A DNA stretch of 64,000 nt from Methylocystis sp. MJC1 (GCF_026427715.1 NZ_CP107558.1:2393001-2457000), one strand, 5' to 3'; counted from the stretch's first letter, positions 17,923 to 26,642 are shown. Made by a program: numbers and translations. The notes: a model not told the origin generated them from the letters alone.

Positions 17923-18146
17923 TTAGCCATTCCCGCCCAGGGTTGGCGCCGCGCTGGTTATTCTATTCGAGGATTAAGGCGCTCTTTTGCGACCGCATAG
18001 ATCCACTTCCACACACTCGCCTGGCGCCACCGCACGCGCCGTGAAAAAGACCTGCCTGGCGCCATCCGCCGAGGCGCATCTGGCGCTTTGCTCCGAACAA
18101 TACTTTCGGAATTCTTGAAATCCAGAGAAAAGCGGGAGGAAGAAAA
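17923..18146. other. Upstream region of MocR gene and tiny gene
   Basis: No gene is supported on either strand. The region presumably contains the MocR promoter (leftward) and that of the 55-residue protein (rightward); a leftward frame of about 140 codons crossing it lacks a ribosome site and opposes the better-supported small genes. Confidence 0.4.
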
Positions 18147-18314
18147 ATGATGCTGGCGAAATCGAAAATTGCTCCGGCCATCTTTTGGGTCGGCTTTCTC
18201 GCGCTGGGCTTCGTTTCCAGTTTCGCGGAGACCGGCAAGCCACGTAAGGCGCATGATCCGGGAAAGCGCGCGGCCGCCGTCGAGAGCCAGCTCGGCAAAG
18301 CCCTCCACGATTAA
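18147..18314 (+). CDS. Small secreted or membrane protein, 55 residues
   Basis: The ATG at 18147 is preceded by GGGAGGAAG at ideal spacing. The product starts MMLAKSKIAPAIFWVGFLAL, has one hydrophobic segment ending FVSSFAETG that could be a signal peptide, and then a basic hydrophilic tail (KPRKAHDPGKRAAAVESQLG). No family is recognised. It is too short for usual gene callers; the strong ribosome site is the main support. Confidence 0.5.
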   Translation: MMLAKSKIAPAIFWVGFLALGFVSSFAETGKPRKAHDPGKRAAAVESQLGKALHD

Positions 18315-18330
18315 TTCTGGGACGACGTCG

Positions 18331-18420
18331 ATGAGACCTGCCGTCGCATCTCTCCTCTTTCTCGCGATGGAGCTGGCGAGCATTTTCACTCTTAGGCTCG
18401 TAGCCGCTTTTGCCGGCTGA
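18331..18420 (+). CDS. Possible 29-residue hydrophobic peptide
   Basis: MRPAVASLLFLAMELASIFT... is wholly hydrophobic and begins 16 bases after the preceding small gene, so it might be translated from the same mRNA. No clear Shine-Dalgarno is seen. It may be chance. Confidence 0.25.
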   Translation: MRPAVASLLFLAMELASIFTLRLVAAFAG

Positions 18421-18565
18421 GCGACGGGCCACCTATTGCGCTCGCCTTGCCAACCAGGGCGCGCCTCCTTATCTTCCGCGAGGGCGTCGCGGGAAGCGGT
18501 CGCCCTTGGAAAGCGGCCCGAGCGCGGATGTAGCGACGGGCCGTTTTGGCGAGGAGCAGGCAGAC

Positions 18566-18652
18566 ATGCCGGACGGGCTAGTGAAGGTTATCATCATCGG
18601 CTGCGTTGGCTTCTTCTTCGGCGCGGCGATCGTCGGCTGGATTTATGGCTGA
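18566..18652 (+). CDS. Small single-span membrane protein, 28 residues
   Basis: MPDGLVKVIIIGCVGFFFGA is followed by AIVGWIYG. A GAGGAGCAGG ribosome site lies about 8 bases upstream of the ATG. The glycine-spaced hydrophobic helix (GxxxG-like) is typical of regulatory micro-membrane proteins. No homologue is known to me. Confidence 0.5.
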   Translation: MPDGLVKVIIIGCVGFFFGAAIVGWIYG

Positions 18653-18925
18653 TCGATAGCGCCGTAGCCTGCCCCGGGCTCTCGCCCACTCCAAACATCC
18701 CCCAGGACAGCCCTCGGTTGGCCAAAAAGGCTCGAGCGCCCGTAAGCGCCGCTCTTGGGGCCGGCGCTGTGCGTGTGTCTTCTTTGCAACGGCATGTCGG
18801 CTTTATCCGGGGAACGATGTTCCCGCAATGGTCAAGCTTGGCCCAGGACCGCTTTGGCATTAGCAATTTCCTCGTTTGAGAGAAGCCATTCAGCTGTCTT
18901 TCAGGGCGGGATTTGAGAGGGAATC

Positions 18926-18969
18926 GACGGCCTGTCCCATGGGGGGCGCTCCCGGACAGGCCGTCTTTT
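18926..18969 (+). terminator. Rho-independent terminator
   Basis: A 12-bp perfect stem GACGGCCTGTCC/GGACAGGCCGTC is followed by TTTTC on the plus strand. It lies about 270 bases past the 28-codon gene, so it could end that transcript or a small RNA. Nothing else is seen in the 18653-19116 gap apart from this. Confidence 0.75.
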
Positions 18970-19116
18970 CTCCAACGCGGCGACGGAAAACAAACCCGTT
19001 GAAAAGCGCGCTATCGCGGCCGCCCGCGCCCCGCCTCCGTTGACATTAAGCAACCGTCTGCCCGACTGTGTTTGGGTCAAGCTTTTGCGGCTATTCGCCT
19101 AATCGAAGGTCGGTTG

Positions 19117-20112
19117 ATGGGTCACAGCGACTTGCAAAAGCCCGCGCTGGGCGTCGCCACGATTCAAGCGAAAAGCCCCGAAGCGGCCGCTGAACGCCTC
19201 AGCGCCATGTTTGGGCAAGACTTGTCCGTCTCGCTCCTCGGGAGCAAGGACGCGTTCCGGTTGCGATGCACAGCCGTGCGGCTGGGCAAGGCGGTATTGG
19301 TTGCAACCGAAACATCCGAGGTTTTCCTTCGGCGTCCTCCCTCCAACGCCGCGCTCGTCTTTGTCCCGCTGAAGGGCGCGATATCTTACAAAATCGCTGG
19401 CGAAAGCCACAGTTTGGCTGCAGGGCGAAACGGGGCCATCTGGCCACCGTTCGAAACCGTCGACATGCAGCTTCCCCAAGTCATGAGCCTGAGCCTTCAT
19501 CTTCCGATGTCGGCGGCGGTGGCGCAGGCAGAAAGGCTTACCGGCCTTCCCTTCAGCGCAACGCCTTTCAAGGGCATGGCGACGACATTCGATCTGTCCG
19601 ATCCGCTCTACGCCACGCTCGCCCGCAATATGAGGCTCGTCATGTCCGAGATTCTCGCTCTCGAAGCGACCGGTCTCGGCCAGCTCGCGCGTGCAGGCTA
19701 TGATGAGACCCTGCAAACGCTCGCAACGGTTGCGCTTTTTCCCGCCGTCGCGCGCAAGATCAGCGCGGCGGCCCGTGACACGGGCCGATCGCCCATCCGT
19801 AAGGCCCGAGACTATATCAAGGCCCATGCGGCCGAGCCTGTGGAACTATCGAGGCTCGCCGTCTCGCTCGGGATGAGCATGCGGAGCTTGCAGGACAATT
19901 TCAAGAAAAGCTACGGCTGCTCGCCCCGCGACTATCTGATGGAATGCCGTCTGGAAAATGCGCGCGATCGCCTGTCGCTCCCCAGTGATTCGACGTCAGT
20001 GATCGAGATCGCCATGGACTGCGGTTTTCCCGACCACGGGCAGTTTTCCTCGAAATATCGCGCCAGATATGGGGAGCTGCCGTCTCAAACGCTCAAGCGG
20101 GCCAGGGGCTGA
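19117..20112 (+). CDS. AraC-family transcriptional regulator
   Basis: The 331-residue product has an N-terminal sensor region like AraC_binding_2 (FVPLKGAISYKIAGESHSLA, then GRNGAIWPPFETVDM). Its C-terminal two-HTH DNA-binding domain comprises IRKARDYIKAHAAEPVELSR, a LAVSLGMSMRSLQDNFKKSY helix pair, GCSPRDYLMECRLENARDRL and DCGFPDHGQFSSKYRARYGE. ATG 19117 follows a GAAGGT site; a TTG at 19072 would add 15 residues. A TTGACA lies at 19038, but no good -10 follows it. No enzyme operon adjoins, so its target is unknown. Confidence 0.88.
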   Translation: MGHSDLQKPALGVATIQAKSPEAAAERLSAMFGQDLSVSLLGSKDAFRLRCTAVRLGKAVLVATETSEVFLRRPPSNAALVFVPLKGAISYKIAGESHSLAAGRNGAIWPPFETVDMQLPQVMSLSLHLPMSAAVAQAERLTGLPFSATPFKGMATTFDLSDPLYATLARNMRLVMSEILALEATGLGQLARAGYDETLQTLATVALFPAVARKISAAARDTGRSPIRKARDYIKAHAAEPVELSRLAVSLGMSMRSLQDNFKKSYGCSPRDYLMECRLENARDRLSLPSDSTSVIEIAMDCGFPDHGQFSSKYRARYGELPSQTLKRARG

Positions 20113-20159
20113 CGAGCGCTTTCTGCGACCGGCATTCTCGCCAACGGAACAACTGGCTG

Positions 20160-20197
20160 AAAAAAAGAAGGCCGTCAGCGCTCCCACGCTGACGGCC
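20160..20197 (-). terminator. Leftward rho-independent terminator of peptide gene
   Basis: The stem GGCCGTCAGCG/CGCTGACGGCC (20170-20180, 20187-20197) is followed on the minus strand by TTCTTTTTTT. It ends the 23-codon gene transcript and faces the AraC gene end. Confidence 0.85.
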
Positions 20198-20245
20198 CTC
20201 GAAAACCGGACCGCTCCGGGCCGGTCATCCACTTACCTTACGCGA

Positions 20246-20317
20246 TTAGAGGCGCGTCAGGGTCACAGCGGAGATGACGATCATAGCCAACATGCAAGCG
20301 GGAATCAGCCAACCCAT
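20246..20317 (-). CDS. 23-residue hydrophobic peptide with own transcription unit
   Basis: The ATG at 20317 is preceded by GAGGGAGG, a strong ribosome site. The peptide starts MGWLIPACMLAMIVISAVTL and ends TRL: one membrane helix with a single charged residue. A sigma-70-like promoter lies upstream (20380-20408) and a terminator downstream (20160-20197), so promoter, ribosome site, frame and terminator line up within 250 bp. Its function is unknown; small inner-membrane regulators and type I toxins have this look. It is far below normal gene-calling size. Confidence 0.7.
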   Translation of the reverse strand: MGWLIPACMLAMIVISAVTLTRL

Positions 20318-20379
20318 TTGAACCTCCCTCTGGGAAACGCCATTGATGGCGTCGTTATTTGCAGCTTTATGCGTCGATC

Positions 20380-20408
20380 AGTACATCGGAGGGGCTGCTT
20401 TTTGTCAA
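20380..20408 (-). promoter_or_regulatory. Sigma-70-type promoter of the 23-residue peptide gene
   Basis: On the minus strand TTGACA (20408-20403) is followed after exactly 17 bases by TGTACT (20385-20380), a 4/6 match to TATAAT. The predicted 5' leader is about 55-60 nt to the ATG at 20317. Confidence 0.6.
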
Positions 20409-20617
20409 GCCCTAACGCGCCTCGCCAAGCTTCTTCGACGCTCCGAGGCGCCTGCGCCGCCGCCTGGCCTGAGCTTGCGCTCGGGTGGCGACGTTGCGCC
20501 GCTCTCAGACGGCTCCGCGCTGGATTCATGCGAACAAACAGCCCTGACGCGCGTTGCAGGCCATCACCCGCCCAAAGCAGGCGCGGCGCTCCGCCCGCGC
20601 CTCGGATGGAGACCGCA

Positions 20618-22096
20618 ATGCGAGCCAGGCTTTTTCTCTCTGTCGCCATTACGGCGTTGTCTCTGGGGATAGCCCCCAGCTACGCCCAGAACACCGCCCG
20701 GGACCAGACCGGCGGCGAGCCGCCAAAACCCGCCAAGGAAGAGCCTGCGACGCACCATGCCAAGCCGGCCGAGCCGGGCGCGCGGGAGCAGCATGGCGAG
20801 ATGCAGAATCGCGAGCGCGGCGAGGTCCAGGGAGAGCGGAAGGCCGGCCCGTCTGGCGCCAATGAGCCCGGCGAAAAGGCTGCGCGTTCGGAGGAGCGCC
20901 GCCTCGAGGAACATGGCGCCGCCGCGAAACACGGCGAGAAAAAGGATGAGCGGCATGGCGCCGTGAACGAGAACGCCGAACAGACCCCTAATGCGAAAGC
21001 CGAACGGCGCCAGCACCATGGCGCCCGGCAAACGCCGGCCGGTCATCCTGGCGCGGAAACGCAAGGCGCGAAGGCCGAAAAGCAAGGGGCGAAGGAGCCC
21101 GAAAAGCAGGAGAAGACCGGACGCGCAGGCGTCTCGCCGAATGAAGGCGCCGAACGGACCGGCCCCGCGGCGACTGAGAACGAGCGGCAAAGAGCGGCGA
21201 GCCCCGAGCAACGCAACAAAAGCGCAGCCGAACGCGCGCCTGGCGCAGCCGAACGCGCTCCCGGAGCCGCTGAGCGCACTCCCGGCGCAGGCGAACTTAC
21301 TCCCGGCCAGGAAATGAAACGCGGCGCAGAGGCGACGCCCCAGGGCGGCGTGCAAGGACGGGAAACTTACGGTTACGCCGGGCGGGAGGCGCAGCGTGGC
21401 GGCGTCCAGCTGAACGCGCGCCAGGAAAGCCGCGTGCGCGACATCATCGAGCAGCGCGGCGCGCAAAGGATCTCGCGCAATGAATTCGATCCCCGCATTG
21501 GCGTCGTTGCGCCGCCCAATGTGACTTTCGCCCCGCTGCCTCCGGAAGTGGTCTCCATCGTCCCGCAATATCGCGGCTATGATTTCGTGCAGGTGGAGAA
21601 TGAGATCGCCATCATCGATCCGAGCGATCGCCGGGTCGTCAGCCTGCTCGACGTCGGCGGGCCGATGCCAGGCGGCTCAGGATATTACGAGGAGCGAGAA
21701 GGCCGTTATGGCGGCGGCTATGAGCGCCGTGAAGGCGGCCGATATGGCGCCGCGCGCGGTCGCGAATATGGCCAGCGGGAAGGTGGCGGCGCGTATGGCC
21801 GGCGGGAGCGAGGCGGTGAAACCTATGGCTACGCCCCGCGCGTGCGGCTGGACGCCCGCCAGGAACGCGCGCTCTATCGCGGCGTGATGAGACAGGCGCG
21901 CGAGAATTTGCGCCAGGTCTGCGTCCATGTCGGCGACCGTGTGCCGGATTCCGTCGATCTCGCGCCCGTGCCGCGAAACGTCGCTCTCGATGCGCCGGAT
22001 ATCGAACGTTACGATTACTTCGTCCTCAACGATCAGGTCGTGCTCGTCGATCCCGATAGCCACGTGGTGGTGGACATTGTCGAGGAGCCGAAGTGA
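20618..22096 (+). CDS. Secreted DUF1236-repeat protein with charged low-complexity region
   Basis: The 492-residue product begins with a signal peptide (MRARLFLSVAITALSLGIAP, cleavage near SYAQ). A very long Glu/Lys/Ala/Gly-rich disordered part follows, with near-repeats such as ERAPGAA three times over. Two DUF1236-like units come at the C-terminal half: VQLNARQESRVRDIIEQRGA...FVQVENEIAIIDPSDRRVV, and VRLDARQERALYRGVMRQAR...YFVLNDQVVLVDPDSHVVV. Between them is a Gly/Tyr/Arg-rich linker. DUF1236 proteins are periplasmic and of unknown function in Rhizobiales. ATG 20618 is chosen because GGATGGAG precedes it and the signal peptide starts there. Confidence 0.82.
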   Translation: MRARLFLSVAITALSLGIAPSYAQNTARDQTGGEPPKPAKEEPATHHAKPAEPGAREQHGEMQNRERGEVQGERKAGPSGANEPGEKAARSEERRLEEHGAAAKHGEKKDERHGAVNENAEQTPNAKAERRQHHGARQTPAGHPGAETQGAKAEKQGAKEPEKQEKTGRAGVSPNEGAERTGPAATENERQRAASPEQRNKSAAERAPGAAERAPGAAERTPGAGELTPGQEMKRGAEATPQGGVQGRETYGYAGREAQRGGVQLNARQESRVRDIIEQRGAQRISRNEFDPRIGVVAPPNVTFAPLPPEVVSIVPQYRGYDFVQVENEIAIIDPSDRRVVSLLDVGGPMPGGSGYYEEREGRYGGGYERREGGRYGAARGREYGQREGGGAYGRRERGGETYGYAPRVRLDARQERALYRGVMRQARENLRQVCVHVGDRVPDSVDLAPVPRNVALDAPDIERYDYFVLNDQVVLVDPDSHVVVDIVEEPK

Positions 22097-22102
22097 TCAA
22101 AG

Positions 22103-22137
22103 CGGCGCCGGGCTTTTTTCCGCCCGGCGCCGTTTCT
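22103..22137. terminator. Terminator between convergent genes
   Basis: The 11-bp stem CGGCGCCGGGC/GCCCGGCGCCG with a T-rich loop is followed by TTTCTC. It lies between the DUF1236 gene and the convergent small secreted protein. Confidence 0.75.
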
Positions 22138-22142
22138 CGACC

Positions 22143-22334
22143 TTACGCCTTGTGCCCTTTCACGAGCGAAGAGTGGCGTTCATGCCCATGATGCCGATGG
22201 GCCTTATGCTTGACGGGCTTCGGCTTGGCAGGCTCACTCGCGGCCGGGGCCGGCTCTTCCGTGGCGGCGAAGCTCGGTTGGACGAAAGCGGCGCCGGCGA
22301 TGAGAAGGGCGAGAGAGAAGAGAGCGCTTTTCAT
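22143..22334 (-). CDS. Small secreted His/Lys-rich protein, 63 residues
   Basis: A clear signal peptide (MKSALFSLALLIAGAAFVQP, cleavage about SFA/ATEE) leads to a 40-residue mature part that is Ala/Pro/Glu-rich and then strongly basic with many histidines (KHKAHRHHGHERHSSL). The His cluster could bind metal, which is inference. The gene is convergent with the DUF1236 gene across a shared terminator. Similar short secreted Lys/His-tail proteins are common in Rhizobiales, but none has an established function. Confidence 0.7.
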   Translation of the reverse strand: MKSALFSLALLIAGAAFVQPSFAATEEPAPAASEPAKPKPVKHKAHRHHGHERHSSLVKGHKA

Positions 22335-22558
22335 GTCTTAAGCTCCATGTTGTCCCCAAGACGCGAGATCAATCGCACAAGCCCGCTGAACTCTCTCTGA
22401 AACGGATATTCATCTTCGGTTCAGACCAAAGCATCAGCTGAGCGATAACAGCGGAAGCCCAACAATTTGCTGCACATTTTAGTGTCGTCCTTGCCGGTGC
22501 TTGTGTAAGCTGAGGCGACATACAACTGACATTCGCGTAGTGAGTAGGGGATCAAAAG

Positions 22559-24286
22559 GTGGACGACTATACGCGCGACTACCCTCGCGATTTGCGATAC
22601 GAGCCTCCCCGAAAATCCGGCATCGAGACCGTGGGCGATTTGCCTTGGGGATCGCATTTTTGCCTTTTGTACAACACTGCGGAAGAGCTGATCGAGATTC
22701 TGATGCCCTATTTCGCCGAGGGCCTCGCCGCAGACGAATTTTGCATGTGGGTAACCTCCGAGCTGGTAAACGTCGAGCAAGCCAAGGCCGCGCTGAGGGC
22801 GGCGGTTCCCGATCTCGACTCGTTTATCGGCTCCGGCCAGCTCGAAATTATCAGCTACGCAGACTGGTACCTCCAGGATGGCGAATTCGACGCGGATCGC
22901 GTGCTTCGCGCATGGACGGACAAGCTCGCGGCCGCAGAGCGGCGCGGCTTCGAGGGGCTGCGCCTGACTGGCGATACGTTCTGGCTCGAGAAAGTCGCTT
23001 GGCAGGGATTCATCCATTACGAGTCGATGGTCGATCGCGTGATGGGATCGAAGCGCATACTGGCGCTCTGCGCTTATCCATTGTCCTCGTGCAGTCCCCG
23101 CGAGATTTTCGACGTCGTCGCAAACCACGACTTTGCGGTCGTCAATGAGCAAGGTCGCTGGCTGTCGTTCAAAAGCGCGAACCGGGGACGCATGGGCCGC
23201 GCCCTGCGCGAAAGCCAAAGACGGCAACATGCGATCCTGGAGACCGTCCAGGACGCAATCATCGCTTTCGACGCCGCCGGCGCGATCTATTCGATCAACG
23301 CCGCGGGCGCGAACATGTTCGGCTATGGAGAGGACGAGCTTCTGGGCGCGGACATTCTGTCGATCCTGCCAGAGAGATGGGCGACCGATCTCAGCGAGCA
23401 TAAATTCAAGGCCAGCAAGGAGACAAAGGGGCGGCACAAAACCGGCGAGCTGTTCCCCGCCGAGATCACCTTGGCGGCGACCCACCACGATAACGCTCCC
23501 CTATTCGTCGGAAGCGTCCGCGACCTGTCCGAGAAATATCGGGCCGAGACGCGCCTCAAGCAGATACAGATCGATCGCCTGGCGGCGATGGGCGGCATCG
23601 CGGCCGGGCTCGCGCATGAGCTCAACCAACCGCTTTCGGCGATGAAGACCTATCTCAAGGTGGCCGAGCGCCTAATCGAGATTCCGCCCGAGAAGCGCCA
23701 GCTCAAAATAGAGGAAGCCTTGGCGCGCGCATCGGCGCAAGTGGACCGCGCTGGACGCATCATCAGCAGCCTACGCGGCCTCGCCTCTCATGGCGAGCCC
23801 AACAAGCTCATTCTAAGCCTCCATGAATTGATCGAAAAGACATGCGAGTGCTTCTCGACTTCGTTCAAGGACCGCAACGCCGAGATCATTCTCGACCTCG
23901 GCGCCAGCAAGGATACGGTCCTCGTCGATGGTGTTCAGATCCAACAGGTTCTCACCAATCTGATCAAGAACGCCAAGGAAGCGATGACGGACGCACAAGC
24001 TCGCCGCCTCGTTATCTCGACCCGCACAACCGAAGACGAGAGAATCCAAATTGACATCTCGGATAGCGGCCCGGGAATTCCGGAGCATATCAAGAGCCAG
24101 CTGTTCGAGCCCTCGCCCTCGACAAAGGAAGGCGGCATGGGCGTCGGACTGCCGATGTCGCGCGTGATCATCGAAGCGCATGACGGGAAGATATGGGCGC
24201 AACCCAATCGCGAATCCGGGGCGGTGTTCAGCTTCACATTGCCGCTGATGGACGCAATCGGCAGCTACGAGGAAGCCGCGGAGTAG
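22559..24286 (+). CDS. MEDS-PAS sensor histidine kinase
   Basis: Residues about 25-200 form a MEDS domain (methanogen/methylotroph DcmR sensory; LPWGSHFCLLYNTAEELIEI, then GLAADEFCMWVTSEL). Next are a PAS domain (about 220-330; IIAFDAAGAIYSINAAGANM), a HisKA dimerisation helix with His353 in GLAHELNQPLS, and an HATPase_c domain (NLIKNAKEAM, DSGPGIPEHI, GMGVGLPMSR). There are no membrane segments, so it is a cytoplasmic sensor with FixL-like architecture. MEDS domains occur in regulators of one-carbon metabolism; their ligand is unknown. The start is GTG at 22559 after AGGGGATC. No response regulator adjoins, so its partner lies elsewhere, or is the orphan receiver at 49.3 kb. Confidence 0.9.
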   Translation: MDDYTRDYPRDLRYEPPRKSGIETVGDLPWGSHFCLLYNTAEELIEILMPYFAEGLAADEFCMWVTSELVNVEQAKAALRAAVPDLDSFIGSGQLEIISYADWYLQDGEFDADRVLRAWTDKLAAAERRGFEGLRLTGDTFWLEKVAWQGFIHYESMVDRVMGSKRILALCAYPLSSCSPREIFDVVANHDFAVVNEQGRWLSFKSANRGRMGRALRESQRRQHAILETVQDAIIAFDAAGAIYSINAAGANMFGYGEDELLGADILSILPERWATDLSEHKFKASKETKGRHKTGELFPAEITLAATHHDNAPLFVGSVRDLSEKYRAETRLKQIQIDRLAAMGGIAAGLAHELNQPLSAMKTYLKVAERLIEIPPEKRQLKIEEALARASAQVDRAGRIISSLRGLASHGEPNKLILSLHELIEKTCECFSTSFKDRNAEIILDLGASKDTVLVDGVQIQQVLTNLIKNAKEAMTDAQARRLVISTRTTEDERIQIDISDSGPGIPEHIKSQLFEPSPSTKEGGMGVGLPMSRVIIEAHDGKIWAQPNRESGAVFSFTLPLMDAIGSYEEAAE

Positions 24287-24301
24287 CGCACTTGCGGCTT
24301 T

Positions 24302-24403
24302 GTCATTCCCAGCGGGCTGAAAGCCCGACCGGGAATCCAGAGTCAGAGTAGCTAGTTTTGCTCTGGATTCCCGATCGCTCGCTTCGCGAGCGTCGGGAAT
24401 GAC
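24302..24403. repeat. Repeat family B, full copy
   Basis: GTCATTCCCAGCGGGCTGAA to CGTCGGGAATGAC, lying between the kinase and the convergent ClC operon end. Confidence 0.88.
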
Positions 24404-24426
24404 GGGGAAACGATCGAGATACAAGC

Positions 24427-25758
24427 CTAACCCTGCTCGCGGACTCGCTCTCGCTCGATGAGCCGCTCGCGCAGCGAGTGATAGATGGGCGGATCGTTCA
24501 GCAGCGTTGGCGCCAACATGGCCAGGAAACAGGCGGCGAGCATCGGCAAGAGCAGGAACACCGCACCTGTCATTTCGGTGACGAGCACGATGCCGGTGAG
24601 CGGCGCGCGCACCACGGCCGTAAATAAGGCGGTCATACCGACAATGGCGAAGGCTTGCGGCTGAATATCGAGCCCAGGCAGCAACAGCCCGCAGACGACG
24701 CCGAAAAAGAGTCCCGCCAGCGCGCCCAGGGCAAGGAGCGGCGCAAAAATGCCGCCCGGCGTTCCCGAGCTGTAGGAACCGGCGCCGAGCGCAAATCTCA
24801 GCGCCAGCACGAAGGGCAAAAAGAACACATCCTGCGAGCCTGAAATCGCAACCTGGGTGAAGGCGTCGCCGCCGCCGACGAGCCCCGGCGCAAACCAGGC
24901 AAGTGCGCCCACCATTGCGCCGATCATCGCCGCTTTGTTCTCGGGAGAGAGCCGAAGCCGCTCGACGGCGGAGAGCGTGGCGAGCAAAACCCTGTTGTAG
25001 ACGACCCCGAACAACCCCATGACCGCGCCGAGGATAAAAAACAGCGGGCCGATCGAGGCCGCAGGATAGGCGAGCTTGGGAATGGTGAAATCAGGCGCGT
25101 CGCCGAGCAGCAGATGAGCGACGGCGATGGCGGTCGAGGACGCCGCCAAAGCCGCAATGGCGACGCGCTGGTCGAATTTCTGGGTCAGCTCCTCCAGCAC
25201 GAAGACGGCGCCGGCCATGGGCGCATTGAAGGCGGTGGCGAGCCCCGCCCCTGCCCCCGCGGCAAGCAGCGCGCAATTATCCGCTTTGCTGCGCCGGAAG
25301 GCGTCGCCGGTCAGATGGCCGATGACGGCGCCCATTTGCACGCTTGGCCCCTCGCGCCCGAGCGCGAGGCCGGCGCCGATGGCGAGACAGCCGCCGAAGA
25401 ATTTTACGGGCAGCAGGATGAAGGGCGCCGGCGCGGCCTCACCATGCAGCACAGCCTCGACATGCGGAATGCCGCTCCCCGAGGCATGCGGCGCAAAGCG
25501 GCGCACCATCCAGACGGAAATGAGGGCGGCGATCGCGCAGAGACCGACGACGACGAGAAACCCAACGACCGCCCCGCCCTCCGCCCATTGGATAATTGCG
25601 TCGCGCAAACGATCCGCCGCCATCAGCGCCAGTCGAAACATCGCGCCGACAAGCCCTGCCAGGCCGCCGACGAGGAGCGCCAGGACCGAAAGAAAGAAAA
25701 GGCTCATATGGCCGCTCTCGGCTGCGACCTCGCTCTCGACCTCGGCGCGCATGTTCAT
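24427..25758 (-). CDS. ClC-type chloride channel/antiporter
   Basis: The 443-residue membrane protein carries the ClC selectivity signatures GSGIPHVEAV (residues 94-103) and GREGPSVQMG (134-143; the Glu is the gating residue). It also has the FVLEELTQKF stretch, whose glutamates near 187-188 align with the internal proton glutamate of bacterial Cl-/H+ exchangers. There are about ten hydrophobic helices, with no CBS domain at the end. It would exchange chloride for protons across the inner membrane. Its start overlaps the stop of the transglutaminase gene by 4 bases (ATGA), so it is the last gene of the leftward operon. Confidence 0.9.
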   Translation of the reverse strand: MNMRAEVESEVAAESGHMSLFFLSVLALLVGGLAGLVGAMFRLALMAADRLRDAIIQWAEGGAVVGFLVVVGLCAIAALISVWMVRRFAPHASGSGIPHVEAVLHGEAAPAPFILLPVKFFGGCLAIGAGLALGREGPSVQMGAVIGHLTGDAFRRSKADNCALLAAGAGAGLATAFNAPMAGAVFVLEELTQKFDQRVAIAALAASSTAIAVAHLLLGDAPDFTIPKLAYPAASIGPLFFILGAVMGLFGVVYNRVLLATLSAVERLRLSPENKAAMIGAMVGALAWFAPGLVGGGDAFTQVAISGSQDVFFLPFVLALRFALGAGSYSSGTPGGIFAPLLALGALAGLFFGVVCGLLLPGLDIQPQAFAIVGMTALFTAVVRAPLTGIVLVTEMTGAVFLLLPMLAACFLAMLAPTLLNDPPIYHSLRERLIERERVREQG

Positions 25759-26642
25759 CGCGCCTCGCCCACGGGTTTGATGTCGACGCTGACGGAGAGC
25801 GCCTGGCGCCCTGCCCCGACGATCACGCCGTCAATTGGCGACACATCCGCGTAATCGCGGCCGATCGCGACAACGATGTGATTATCGTCCGCATACATTG
25901 CATTGGTCGGATCGAGGTGAATCCAGCCGAAGGGCTCGCCGCACCACACGGCGACCCAGGCGTGGGAGGCGTCGGCCCCCTCTAAACGCGCCTCTCCCGG
26001 CGGCGGCTCGGTGCGAATATAGCCGCTGACATAGGCCGCCGGCAGCGCGAGGCCGCGCAGCCCCGCGATCATGATATGCGCGAAATCCTGGCACACGCCG
26101 CCACGCGCCTCGAAAGCCTCTTCGAGCGGCGTCGCCACATGGGTGGCCTCGGGATCATAGGCGAAATCCGCCTTGATGCGGCGCATCAGCTCTTGCGCGC
26201 CTTCGAGCACGGGGCGGCCGGCGGGAAAGCTCGCGCGAGCGTAATCGGTAGCAGGCGCGTAAAGCGGCGCCTGTCGGCTTGGGAAAAGCCAATGCGCGGG
26301 CGACTCCCGGTTCAGCGAGCGCGTCGCCATCGCGGCGCGGGGAATGGTCTCCCACACGGGAGTCAGTCCAGCCGCCGGCGGCTCCTCGCGCGCCACCTCG
26401 ACCCGCGCCGAAACGGAAATGCGCAATGTCTCATGCGCCTCGCGGATCGTCGCCTCCACAACGCGATTTCCAAAGAAATCGACGCTCTCGCGCGTTGTCT
26501 CGGGCGACGGCGCGGCGTCGACGCGTGCGCGCAGGACCCGCTGGCCCTTGCCGTCACGCGGCGTGAGCCGGATCGCGCAGCGCGTCGAGGCGACGGCGGT
26601 CTCATAGCTGTAGGTCGTGACGTGGCTGATGTCGTAGATCAC
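25755..26642 (-). CDS. Transglutaminase-like cysteine protease
   Basis: The protein (295 residues) opens with the bacterial transglutaminase N-terminal domain ([20 protein letters not shown]). The Cys-His-Asp core follows in order: ARGGVCQDFAHIMIAGLRGL, GADASHAWVAVW and GWIHLDPTNAMYADDNH. The family cleaves or transfers amide bonds. It overlaps the ATP-grasp/alpha-E gene by 4 bases upstream and the ClC gene by 4 downstream. Genomic surveys place this set in predicted peptide-ligation/cleavage systems, where the transglutaminase would undo or process what the ATP-grasp enzyme joins. Confidence 0.9.
   Translation of the reverse strand: MIYDISHVTTYSYETAVASTRCAIRLTPRDGKGQRVLRARVDAAPSPETTRESVDFFGNRVVEATIREAHETLRISVSARVEVAREEPPAAGLTPVWETIPRAAMATRSLNRESPAHWLFPSRQAPLYAPATDYARASFPAGRPVLEGAQELMRRIKADFAYDPEATHVATPLEEAFEARGGVCQDFAHIMIAGLRGLALPAAYVSGYIRTEPPPGEARLEGADASHAWVAVWCGEPFGWIHLDPTNAMYADDNHIVVAIGRDYADVSPIDGVIVGAGRQALSVSVDIKPVGEAR

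Noticed and set aside
17958..18389. 143-codon leftward frame near the MocR start
   Set aside because: It has no ribosome site and opposes a small gene with an ideal GGGAGGAAG site; its residues look like shadow coding.
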